From Bradyrhizobium barranii subsp. apii (GTDB lineage Bacteria; Pseudomonadota; Alphaproteobacteria; Rhizobiales; Xanthobacteraceae), in NCBI RefSeq assembly GCF_011516635.5, contig NZ_CP096256.1, positions 391,819 to 455,818 of the forward strand: DNA of 64,000 nucleotides, in the 5' to 3' direction. Below the pieces are notes generated by a model. That model searched no databases and was not told the origin of the DNA. It worked only from the letters and a program-made list of their open reading frames with translations. The translations under genes and the position numbers were made by a program. Shown here one piece after another: positions 33,001-37,300 of this stretch (positions are counted from its first letter, which is position 1; each line of letters begins with the position of its first letter).

Positions 33001-34387
33001 CCCGCAGGGCGCCGGCAAGCCCGCCTCCATCGTCCTCGTCCGATCCTGCCTCGGACGCACATACCACATAGGCCACCAGCCGCTTCTCGCCGGCGCCATC
33101 CTGCTGCGCCACCACCACCGCCTCGCGCACCCAGGCGTGCTCGCAAAGCCGCGCCGCAATCTCGCCCGGCTCGATCCGGAAGCCGCGGATCTTCACCTGC
33201 TCGTCGTTGCGGCCCAAAAACTCCAGATTGCCGTCCGGAAGATAACGCCCCAGGTCGCCGGTCCGGTACAGCCGGTCGCCGTCCACAAACGGGCTGGCGA
33301 TGAACCGCTCCGCCGTCAGCTCCGGACGGTTCAGATAGCCGCGCGCCACCCCTGCCCCGCCGATGTAAAGCTCACCCGCCGCTCCGAACGGAACCGGCGC
33401 ACCATAAGCGTCCAGCAAGTACACCCGCGCGTTCGCGATCGGGCGACCGACATGTGGCACAGCGTTGTCGCTGAAGAGCCGTCCTGAGGTCGCCACGACC
33501 GTAGCTTCAGTAGGCCCATAGTTGTTGATTAGCTTCAGAGGCGACAGAGGCCCAGGCACACGCTGAAGACGATCCCCGCCAACAAGCAAGTACTCCAATC
33601 TGGAATTGATGAGCTTATCGTCCAGCGCGAGTGTAGCCAGTGGCGTGCTCAAGAAGGCAACGTCCAGCGATTGATCTCGCCACCATTGCAGCAGATGTAA
33701 GGAATCTGCAGCTGCCGCTCTGGGCGGCAGCTGCAATGTGCTGCGGTTACATAACGCAGACCATAGCTCCCAAGTGCTGGCATCGAATGCCACTCCAGCC
33801 GCGAGTGCGCAGCAGGCCTCTGGTTGCGGACAAAACGTTTGCACATGCCATGTGACAAGATTGACCAATCCCCGATGCTCGACCATGACGCCCTTTGGTG
33901 TGCCGGTTGAGCCGGAGGTGTAGATGACATAGGCGAGATGGCGTGAGGTGAGGCCGAGCGCGCGCGGGTCCGGATCGGTGGCCGGCAGCTCCGCCCAGGC
34001 CGGCGTCGCCGTCTCCAGATCCAGCACCGTCACGCCGGTGAGCCCGTCGCCGCCCAGCGCGGCGCGTCCGGCCGCATCGGCCAGCAGCGCGGCGGCGCCG
34101 CATCCTCGAGCACCTGCCGCAGCCGCGCGCTGGGATAGGCCGGGTCCAGCGGCAGATAGGCCCCTCCCGCCTTGAGGATCGCCAAGACGCCCACCACCAT
34201 CGCCGGGCTGCGCTCCAGGCAGATCGCCACCGGCAGGTCCGGCTTGACCCCGAAGGCGATCAGATGATGCGCCAGGCGGTTGGCCCGCGCATTGAGCTCG
34301 CCATAGCTCAACCGCTCGTCCGCGCAGACCACCGCCACCGCCTCCGGCGCCTTTTGCACCTGCTGCTCGAACAGTTCGTGGATGCAC
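12089..34387 (-). CDS. NRPS-A, 3' part: rest of module 2 to module 8 plus thioesterase (frameshifted from 5' part)
   Basis: This frame starts in the module 2 adenylation domain after a 1-base deletion near 34085; the first about 100 residues are out-of-frame translation. It then reads A2 (Leu-like), PCP2, and six complete C-A-PCP modules (A3 Asp-like, A4 Leu-like, A5 Asp-like, A6 Asn-like, A7 unknown, A8 Asp-like), then a type I thioesterase (about 12089-13020, nucleophile Ser in GYSSGAILAYAIA). Each C domain has HHLLASRGD near its start and HHLTGDH as core motif, the pattern of dual condensation/epimerisation domains. Each PCP has ELGGHSLLAVQL. Carrier serines recur every 3256-3286 bp. There are no separate E, Ox or MT domains. 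The product is released by the thioesterase, as a linear or cyclic peptide. Confidence 0.93.
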   Translation of the reverse strand: MHPRTVRAAGAKGAGGGGGGLRGRAVELWRAQCAGQPPGASSDRLRGQAGPAGGDLPGAQPGDGGGRLGDPQGGRGLSAAGPGLSQRAAAAGARGCGAAALLADAAGRAALGGDGLTGVTVLDLETATPAWAELPATDPDPRALGLTSRHLAYVIYTSGSTGTPKGVMVEHRGLVNLVTWHVQTFCPQPEACCALAAGVAFDASTWELWSALCNRSTLQLPPRAAAADSLHLLQWWRDQSLDVAFLSTPLATLALDDKLINSRLEYLLVGGDRLQRVPGPLSPLKLINNYGPTEATVVATSGRLFSDNAVPHVGRPIANARVYLLDAYGAPVPFGAAGELYIGGAGVARGYLNRPELTAERFIASPFVDGDRLYRTGDLGRYLPDGNLEFLGRNDEQVKIRGFRIEPGEIAARLCEHAWVREAVVVAQQDGAGEKRLVAYVVCASEAGSDEDDGGGLAGALRAHLSARLPDYMVPAAFVRLAALPLTVNGKLDRKALPGPADAAYALAAYEAPRGEVETMLAGIWAELLGVERIGRHDNFFELGGHSLLAVQLMERLRRLSLGVEVRTLFARPVLCDLAASLGSHREVAVPANLIDEHSTAITPRMLPLIELTQEEIDRVVATVPGRVANIQDIYGLSPLQDGILFHHLLASRGDPYLLVSQMAFAKRGLLDGYLGAVQEVVDRHDILRTAFVWEGLSSPAQVVWRKAALDVLEVELDENGGSGREQLKRRFDPRQYRIDLGRAPLMRFVIAREPGSGRWLLLQLLHHLTGDHTTLEVMHAEVRAVLAGRGHELAVPQPFRNLVAQARLGIDAKAHEAFFQEMLGDIDEPTLPFGLREVHGDGSGIGEAHRMLPQALNDRLRAQARRLRVSLASLCHLAWGQVVALSSGREQAVFGTVLFGRMHAGAGADRAMGLFINTLPVRLDLDGAGVEASVQATHARLSELLAHEHASLALAQRCSGVAAPAPLFSALLNYRHNTPAAKSGSGTDDVLAGIERLGGEERTNYPLTLSVEDFGEALGLTAQVAEPISADRVCGYMQHTLEQLADALEQAPDRPVRELDILPAAERSYLLEELNRTAAAYPSQQCIHELFEQQVQKAPEAVAVVCADERLSYGELNARANRLAHHLIAFGVKPDLPVAICLERSPAMVVGVLAILKAGGAYLPLDPAYPSARLRQVLEDAAPPLLLADAAGRAALGGDGLTGVTVLDLETATPAWAELPATDPDPRALGLTSRHLAYVIYTSGSTGTPKGVMVEHGSLVNYLYWSDRSHYEGALNGSPMLLSFSFDGTITTVFGPLLAGTQLRILNQAFPIDWCAAVGQAQTYDLIKLTPSHLSTLTNRFDGYKGPAPTRVLMLGGEALIPADIQFWQERFPTVRLINHYGPTEATVGSTTFAISEAVDKLSSIPIGRPIANARVYLLDAYGAPVPFGAAGELYIGGAGVARGYLNRPELTAERFIASPFVDGDRLYRTGDLGRYLPDGNLEFLGRNDEQVKIRGFRIEPGEIAARLCEHAWVREAVVVAQQDGAGEKRLVAYVVCASEAGSDEDDGGGLAGALRAHLSARLPDYMVPAAFVRLAALPLTVNGKLDRKALPGPADAAYALAAYEAPRGEVETMLAGIWAELLGVERIGRHDNFFELGGHSLLAVQLMERLRRLSLGVEVRTLFARPVLCDLAASLGSHREVAVPANLIDEHSTAITPRMLPLIELTQEEIDRVVATVPGRVANIQDIYGLSPLQDGILFHHLLASRGDPYLLVSQMAFAKRGLLDGYLGAVQEVVDRHDILRTAFVWEGLSSPAQVVWRKAALDVLEVELDENGGSGREQLKRRFDPRQYRIDLGRAPLMRFVIARVPGSGRWLLLQLLHHLTGDHTTLEVMHAEVRAVLAGRGHELAVPQPFRNLVAQARLGIDAKAHEAFFQEMLGDIDEPTLPFGLREVHGDGSGIGEAHRMLPQALNDRLRAQARRLRVSLASLCHLAWGQVVALSSGREQAVFGTVLFGRMHAGAGADRAMGLFINTLPVRLDLDGAGVEASVQATHARLSELLAHEHASLALAQRCSGVAAPAPLFSALLNYRHNTPAAKSGSGTDDVLAGIERLGGEERTNYPLTLSVEDFGEALGLTAQVAEPISADRVCGYMQHTLEQLADALEQAPDRPVRELDILPAAERSYLLEELNRTAAAYPSQRCIHELFEQQVQKAPEAVAVVCADERLSYGELNARANRLAHHLIAFGVKPDLPVAICLERSPAMVVGVLAILKAGGAYLPLDPAYPSARLRQVLEDAAPPLLLADAAGRAALGGDGLTGVTVLDLETATPAWAELPATDPDPRALGLTSRHLAYVIYTSGSTGTPKGVMVEHRGLVNLVTWHVQTFCPQPEACCALAAGVAFDASTWELWSALCNRSTLQLPPRAAAADSLHLLQWWRDQSLDVAFLSTPLATLALDDKLINSRLEYLLVGGDRLQRVPGPLSPLKLINNYGPTEATVVATSGRLFSDNAVPHVGRPIANARVYLLDAYGAPVPFGAAGELYIGGAGVARGYLNRPELTAERFIASPFVDGDRLYRTGDLGRYLPDGNLEFLGRNDEQVKIRGFRIEPGEIAARLCEHAWVREAVVVAQQDGAGEKRLVAYVVCASEAGSDEDDGGGLAGALRAHLSARLPDYMVPAAFVRLAALPLTVNGKLDRKALPGPADAAYALAAYEAPRGEVETMLAGIWAELLGVERIGRHDNFFELGGHSLLAVQLMERLRRLSLGVEVRTLFARPVLCDLAASLGSHREVAVPANLIDEHSTAITPRMLPLIELTQEEIDRVVATVPGRVANIQDIYGLSPLQDGILFHHLLASRGDPYLLVSQMAFAKRGLLDGYLGAVQEVVDRHDILRTAFVWEGLSSPAQVVWRKAALDVLEVELDENGGSGREQLKRRFDPRQYRIDLGRAPLMRFVIAREPGSGRWLLLQLLHHLTGDHTTLEVMHAEVRAVLAGRGHELAVPQPFRNLVAQARLGIDAKAHEAFFQEMLGDIDEPTLPFGLREVHGDGSGIGEAHRMLPQALNDRLRAQARRLRVSLASLCHLAWGQVVALSSGREQAVFGTVLFGRMHAGAGADRAMGLFINTLPVRLDLDGAGVEASVQATHARLSELLAHEHASLALAQRCSGVAAPAPLFSALLNYRHNTPAAKSGSGTDDVLAGIERLGGEERTNYPLTLSVEDFGEALGLTAQVAEPISADRVCGYMQHTLEQLADALEQAPDRPVRELDILPAAERSYLLEELNRTAAAYPSQQCIHELFEQQVQKAPEAVAVVCADERLSYGELNARANRLAHHLIAFGVKPDLPVAICLERSPAMVVGVLAILKAGGAYLPLDPAYPSARLRQVLEDAAPPLLLADAAGRAALGGDGLTGVTVLDLETATPAWAELPATDPDPRALGLTSRHLAYVIYTSGSTGTPKGVMVEHGSLVNYLYWSDRSHYEGALNGSPMLLSFSFDGTITTVFGPLLAGTQLRILNQAFPIDWCAAVGQAQTYDLIKLTPSHLSTLTNRFDGYKGPAPTRVLMLGGEALIPADIQFWQERFPTVRLINHYGPTEATVGSTTFAISEAVDKLSSIPIGRPIANARVYLLDAYGAPVPFGAAGELYIGGAGVARGYLNRPELTAERFIASPFVDGDRLYRTGDLGRYLPDGNLEFLGRNDEQVKIRGFRIEPGEIAARLCEHAWVREAVVVAQQDGAGEKRLVAYVVCASEAGSDEDDGGGLAGALRAHLSARLPDYMVPAAFVRLAALPLTVNGKLDRKALPGPADAAYALAAYEAPRGEVETMLAGIWAELLGVERIGRHDNFFELGGHSLLAVQLMERLRRLSLGVEVRTLFARPVLCDLAASLGSHREVAVPANLIDEHSTAITPRMLPLIELTQEEIDRVVATVPGRVANIQDIYGLSPLQDGILFHHLLASRGDPYLLVSQMAFAKRGLLDGYLGAVQEVVDRHDILRTAFVWEGLSSPAQVVWRKAALDVLEVELDENGGSGREQLKRRFDPRQYRIDLGRAPLMRFVIAREPGSGRWLLLQLLHHLTGDHTTLEVMHAEVRAVLAGRGHELAVPQPFRNLVAQARLGIDAKAHEAFFQEMLGDIDEPTLPFGLREVHGDGSGIGEAHRMLPQALNDRLRAQARRLRVSLASLCHLAWGQVVALSSGREQAVFGTVLFGRMHAGAGADRAMGLFINTLPVRLDLDGAGVEASVQATHARLSELLAHEHASLALAQRCSGVAAPAPLFSALLNYRHNTPAAKSGSGTDDVLAGIERLGGEERTNYPLTLSVEDFGEALGLTAQVAEPISADRVCGYMQHTLEQLADALEQAPDRPVRELDILPAAERSYLLEELNRTAAAYPSQRCIHELFEQQVQKAPEAVAVVCADERLSYGELNARANRLAHHLIAFGVKPDLPVAICLERSPAMVVGVLAILKAGGAYLPLDPAYPSARLRQVLEDAAPPLLLADAAGRAALGGDGLTGVTVLDLETATPAWAELPATDPDPRALGLTSRHLAYVIYTSGSTGTPKGVMVEHRGLVNYLSWACDVYDPRSSSMVSSSLAFDSTITSLFAPLICGGHTQLVMEEDNVEGLRITISSHCGVIKITPSHLDALGQQMLAQKVSSQVDTFIIGGEPLSHSTVSLWRSIQPMARMVNEYGPTEAVVGCVFFDIPTGLATSTNVPIGRPIANARVYLLDAYGAPVPFGAAGELYIGGAGVARGYLNRPELTAERFIASPFVDGDRLYRTGDLGRYLPDGNLEFLGRNDEQVKIRGFRIEPGEIAARLCEHAWVREAVVVAQQDGAGEKRLVAYVVCASEAGSDEDDGGGLAGALRAHLSARLPDYMVPAAFVRLAALPLTVNGKLDRKALPGPADAAYALAAYEAPRGEVETMLAGIWAELLGVERIGRHDNFFELGGHSLLAVQLMERLRRLSLGVEVRTLFARPVLCDLAASLGSHREVAVPANLIDEHSTAITPRMLPLIELTQEEIDRVVATVPGRVANIQDIYGLSPLQDGILFHHLLASRGDPYLLVSQMAFAKRGLLDGYLGAVQEVVDRHDILRTAFVWEGLSSPAQVVWRKAALDVLEVELDENGGSGREQLKRRFDPRQYRIDLGRAPLMRFVIAREPGSGRWLLLQLLHHLTGDHTTLEVMHAEVRAVLAGRGHELAVPQPFRNLVAQARLGIDAKAHEAFFQEMLGDIDEPTLPFGLREVHGDGSGIGEAHRMLPQALNDRLRAQARRLRVSLASLCHLAWGQVVALSSGREQAVFGTVLFGRMHAGAGADRAMGLFINTLPVRLDLDGAGVEASVQATHARLSELLAHEHASLALAQRCSGVAAPAPLFSALLNYRHNTPAAKSGSGTDDVLAGIERLGGEERTNYPLTLSVEDFGEALGLTAQVAEPISADRVCGYMQHTLEQLADALEQAPDRPVRELDILPAAERSYLLEELNRTAAAYPSQRCIHELFEQQVQKAPEAVAVVCADERLSYGELNARANRLAHHLIAFGVKPDLPVAICLERSPAMVVGVLAILKAGGAYLPLDPAYPSARLRQVLEDAAPPLLLADAAGRAALGGDGLTGVTVLDLETATPAWAELPATDPDPRALGLTSRHLAYVIYTSGSTGTPKGVMVEHRGLVNYLSWACDVYDPRSSSMVSSSLAFDSTINSLFTPLLHGDHASLLKKGDEVEGLKTRIGSACGLVNITPSHLDALGQQMLAQKVSSQVDTFIIGGEPLSHSTVSLWRSIQPMARMVNEYGPTEAVVGCVFFDIPTGLATSTNVPIGRPIANARVYLLDAYGAPVPFGAAGELYIGGAGVARGYLNRPELTAERFIASPFVDGDRLYRTGDLGRYLPDGNLEFLGRNDEQVKIRGFRIEPGEIAARLCEHAWVREAVVVAQQDGAGEKRLVAYVVCASEAGSDEDDGGGLAGALRAHLSARLPDYMVPAAFVRLAALPLTVNGKLDRKALPGPADAAYALAAYEAPRGEVETMLAGIWAELLGVERIGRHDNFFELGGHSLLAVQLMERLRRLSLGVEVRTLFARPVLCDLAASLGSHREVAVPANLIDEHSTAITPRMLPLIELTQEEIDRVVATVPGRVANIQDIYGLSPLQDGILFHHLLASRGDPYLLVSQMAFAKRGLLDGYLGAVQEVVDRHDILRTAFVWEGLSSPAQVVWRKAALDVLEVELDENGGSGREQLKRRFDPRQYRIDLGRAPLMRFVIAREPGSGRWLLLQLLHHLTGDHTTLEVMHAEVRAVLAGRGHELAVPQPFRNLVAQARLGIDAKAHEAFFQEMLGDIDEPTLPFGLREVHGDGSGIGEAHRMLPQALNDRLRAQARRLRVSLASLCHLAWGQVVALSSGREQAVFGTVLFGRMHAGAGADRAMGLFINTLPVRLDLDGAGVEASVQATHARLSELLAHEHASLALAQRCSGVAAPAPLFSALLNYRHNTPAAKSGSGTDDVLAGIERLGGEERTNYPLTLSVEDFGEALGLTAQVAEPISADRVCGYMQHTLEQLADALEQAPDRPVRELDILPAAERSYLLEELNRTAAAYPSQRCIHELFEQQVQKAPEAVAVVCADERLSYGELNARANRLAHHLIAFGVKPDLPVAICLERSPAMVVGVLAILKAGGAYLPLDPAYPSARLRQVLEDAAPPLLLADAAGRAALGGDGLTGVTVLDLETATPAWAELPATDPDPRALGLTSRHLAYVIYTSGSTGTPKGVMVEHGSLVNYLYWSDRSHYEGALNGSPMLLSFSFDGTITTVFGPLLAGTQLRILNQAFPIDWCAAVGQAQTYDLIKLTPSHLSTLTNRFDGYKGPAPTRVLMLGGEALIPADIQFWQERFPTVRLINHYGPTEATVGSTTFAISEAVDKLSSIPIGRPIANARVYLLDAYGAPVPFGAAGELYIGGAGVARGYLNRPELTAERFIASPFVDGDRLYRTGDLGRYLPDGNLEFLGRNDEQVKIRGFRIEPGEIAARLCEHAWVREAVVVAQQDGAGEKRLVAYVVCASEAGSDEDDGGGLAGALRAHLSARLPDYMVPAAFVRLAALPLTVNGKLDRKALPGPADAAYALAAYEAPRGEVETMLAGIWAELLGVERIGRHDNFFELGGHSLLAVQLISQALNRGLMLGAADLFQAPVLKLLASKVHLDHLRHTAGVLPVRTNGSQSPLFYVPTGYGDCSYVLSLVKDMEIDCPVYALPWPSFNENDRPTLEAIAAQVVLAVKKTQPRGPYRLAGYSSGAILAYAIAQHLLSIDDAVSFVAFIDVTLSATPSNMSDAQIALEMIFEPLDTLDDKRFQLLERLAKECSITELLQKAQQIGAIIVDEELYATASMYAHFHQALQSYEIPALPLEIHQFYAAEPSGGRRVRADASMRTEQRSPMRGWDRILDVAAIHAVPIPGDHLTLMSVWENRRVLAAVLSKALATDPPPRIFDQHGSGWRQ
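13786..14236 (-). other. A8 specificity cassette (alpha), predicted Asp
   Basis: Same sequence as the cassettes of modules 1, 3 and 5. As the last module, its residue is not followed by a dual C domain and should stay L. Confidence 0.65.
17071..17512 (-). other. A7 specificity cassette (delta), substrate unknown
   Basis: The code reads D-S-N-N-I-G-E-V-G-K. It is the module 6 cassette with another 115-bp block (17306-17420) that changes code positions 239 (Thr to Asn) and 278 (Lys to Asn). I know no matching standard code; a residue related to Asn is the best guess. Confidence 0.5.
20347..20788 (-). other. A6 specificity cassette (gamma), predicted Asn
   Basis: The code reads D-S-T-K-I-G-E-V-G-K, close to Asn codes of the DLTKxGEVGK type. 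It shares both outer parts with the module 7 cassette but differs over 115 bp (20582-20696). Confidence 0.6.
23623..24073 (-). other. A5 specificity cassette (alpha), predicted Asp
   Basis: Same sequence as the cassettes of modules 1, 3 and 8. Confidence 0.65.
26908..27331 (-). other. A4 specificity cassette (beta), predicted Leu
   Basis: Same sequence as the module 2 cassette; code D-A-W-L-L-G-N-V-V-K. Confidence 0.7.
30166..30616 (-). other. A3 specificity cassette (alpha), predicted Asp
   Basis: Same sequence as the cassettes of modules 1, 5 and 8; code D-G-T-K-M-G-H-V-G-K. Confidence 0.65.
33451..33874 (-). other. A2 specificity cassette (beta), predicted Leu
   Basis: The code reads D-A-W-L-L-G-N-V-V-K, one position from the Leu code DAWFLGNVVK. 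It is the same as the module 4 cassette. The frameshift lies about 210 bp upstream in reading order, in the same adenylation domain. Confidence 0.7.
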
Positions 34388-37300
34388 CGCTGCGACGGAT
34401 AGGCCGCCGCCGTCCGGTTCAGCTCCTCCAGCAGATAGCTGCGTTCAGCCGCCGGCAAGATGTCCAGCTCCCGCACCGGCCTGTCGGGAGCCTGCTCCAA
34501 TGCATCTGCTAGCTGCTCGAGCGTGTGCTGCATGTAGCCGCAGACCCGATCCGCAGAGATTGGCTCCGCCACCTGCGCCGTCAGGCCGAGCGCCTCGCCA
34601 AAATCCTCCACCGATAGCGTCAACGGATAGTTGGTGCGCTCTTCCCCGCCCAGCCGTTCGATGCCGGCCAGGACATCATCCGTTCCTGAGCCGGACTTGG
34701 CCGCCGGCGTGTTGTGGCGGTAGTTCAGCAGCGCGCTGAACAGCGGCGCCGGCGCCGCAACGCCGCTGCAGCGTTGCGCCAGCGCCAGCGAGGCATGCTC
34801 ATGCGCCAGCAGCTCGGAAAGCCGCGCATGCGTGGCCTGCACGCTCGCCTCGACACCGGCTCCGTCAAGGTCGAGCCGCACAGGCAGGGTGTTGATGAAC
34901 AGGCCCATCGCACGGTCGGCGCCCGCACCCGCATGCATGCGGCCGAACAGCACCGTGCCGAACACCGCCTGCTCTCGGCCGCTGCTCAGCGCCACCACTT
35001 GCCCCCAGGCCAGATGGCACAGGCTCGCAAGGCTCACCCTGAGCCGCCGCGCCTGAGCGCGCAGTCGATCGTTGAGCGCCTGCGGAAGCATCCGATGCGC
35101 CTCGCCGATCCCGCTGCCGTCGCCATGCACCTCGCGAAGCCCGAACGGCAGCGTCGGCTCGTCGATGTCGCCCAGCATCTCCTGGAAGAACGCTTCATGC
35201 GCCTTGGCATCGATGCCAAGCCGCGCCTGCGCCACCAGATTGCGGAACGGCTGCGGTACAGCAAGCTCATGCCCGCGTCCCGCCAGCACGGCCCGCACCT
35301 CGGCATGCATCACTTCCAGCGTCGTGTGATCCCCTGTCAGATGATGCAGCAACTGCAGCAGCAGCCAGCGCCCGCTGCCCGGCTCGCGCGCGATCACGAA
35401 GCGCATCAAGGGCGCCCGGCCAAGATCGATGCGGTACTGACGCGGATCGAACCGCCGCTTCAGCTGCTCGCGACCGGAACCGCCATTCTCGTCCAGCTCG
35501 ACCTCGAGCACATCCAAGGCCGCCTTGCGCCACACCACCTGCGCCGGGCTCGACAGGCCCTCCCAGACAAAGGCCGTGCGCAGAATGTCGTGGCGGTCCA
35601 CCACCTCTTGAACCGCACCAAGATAGCCATCCAGCAGCCCACGCTTGGCAAACGCCATTTGACTGACCAGCAGATAGGGATCGCCCCGGCTGGCCAGAAG
35701 ATGATGGAACAGAATGCCGTCCTGCAGCGGCGACAGGCCATAGATGTCCTGGATGTTGGCGACCCTGCCCGGCACCGTGGCGACGACCCGGTCGATCTCT
35801 TCCTGCGTCAGCTCGATCAGCGGCAGCATCCGCGGCGTGATCGCCGTGCTGTGCTCGTCGATCAGGTTGGCGGGCACCGCCACCTCGCGATGGCTGCCAA
35901 GGCTTGCGGCCAGATCGCAAAGCACCGGTCTGGCGAACAGGGTGCGCACCTCCACCCCGAGCGACAGCCGCCGCAGCCGCTCCATCAGCTGCACCGCCAG
36001 CAGCGAGTGGCCACCGAGTTCGAAGAAGTTGTCGTGACGCCCGATGCGCTCGACACCGAGAAGCTCGGCCCAGATCCCGGCCAGCATCGTCTCGACCTCG
36101 CCGCGCGGCGCCTCATAGGCCGCCAGCGCATAGGCCGCATCGGCCGGCCCCGGCAGTGCCTTGCGGTCGAGCTTGCCGTTCACCGTCAGCGGCAGCGCCG
36201 CCAGCCGCACGAACGCCGCCGGCACCATGTAGTCCGGCAGCCGCGCGCTCAGATGCGCCCGCAGGGCGCCGGCAAGCCCGCCTCCATCGTCCTCGTCCGA
36301 TCCTGCCTCGGACGCACACACCACATAGGCCACCAGCCGCTTCTCGCCGGCGCCATCCTGCTGCGCCACCACCACCGCCTCGCGCACCCAGGCGTGCTCG
36401 CAAAGCCGTGCCGCGATCTCGCCCGGCTCGATCCGGAAGCCGCGGATCTTCACCTGCTCGTCGTTGCGGCCCAAAAACTCCAGATTGCCGTCCGGAAGAT
36501 AACGCCCCAGGTCGCCGGTCCGGTACAGCCGGTCGCCGTCCACAAACGGGCTGGCGATGAACCGCTCCGCCGTCAGCTCCGGCCGGTTCAGATAGCCGCG
36601 CGCCACCCCCGCCCCGCCGATGTAAAGCTCACCCGCCGCTCCGAACGGAACCGGCGCACCATAAGCGTCCAGCAAGTACACCCGCGCGTTCGCGATCGGG
36701 CGACCGATCGGGATCGAGCTCAACTTATCGACGGCCTCAGATATTGCGAATGTGGTACTTCCAACCGTCGCTTCTGTCGGACCGTAATGATTGATCAGAC
36801 GCACGGTCGGAAAACGCTCTTGCCAAAACTGTATATCCGCCGGGATTAAGGCTTCGCCTCCAAGCATGAGCACTCGTGTTGGAGCTGGTCCTTTATAGCC
36901 GTCAAACCGATTGGTCAGCGTGCTTAAATGCGAAGGCGTCAGCTTAATCAGATCATAGGTCTGAGCCTGCCCGACGGCCGCACACCAATCTATTGGGAAA
37001 GCCTGGTTTAGAATGCGGAGCTGGGTACCGGCCAGCAGTGGACCGAACACGGTCGTAATGGTGCCGTCAAAGCTGAACGACAGCAGCATCGGCGAACCGT
37101 TCAACGCTCCTTCGTAATGGCTGCGATCCGACCAATACAAATAGTTCACCAAACTTCCATGCTCGACCATGACGCCCTTTGGTGTGCCGGTTGAGCCGGA
37201 GGTGTAGATGACATAGGCGAGATGGCGTGAGGTGAGGCCGAGCGCGCGCGGGTCCGGATCGGTGGCCGGCAGCTCCGCCCAGGCCGGCGTCGCCGTCTCC

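Larger units (their letters stand above)
12970..36100 (-). repeat. Tandem array of near-identical 3.28-kb C-A-PCP coding repeats
   Basis: The carrier-serine region recurs near 36003, 32747, 29462, 26203, 22917, 19642, 16365 and 13083. Outside the adenylation cassettes the copies differ by only scattered single bases, for example a T-to-A change at 28842 (Glu to Val) and a G/A difference in the CIHELFEQ region of modules 3 and 5. Such an array is prone to recombination and to assembly collapse or expansion. Confidence 0.93.

Noticed and set aside
15077..36849. Long plus-strand open frames of 650-711 codons opposite each NRPS-A module
   Set aside because: They recur at the same place in each module copy, are His/Arg/Gln-rich with no family resemblance, and are complementary to conserved C-domain and PCP codons. 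They are shadows of a GC-rich coding strand.
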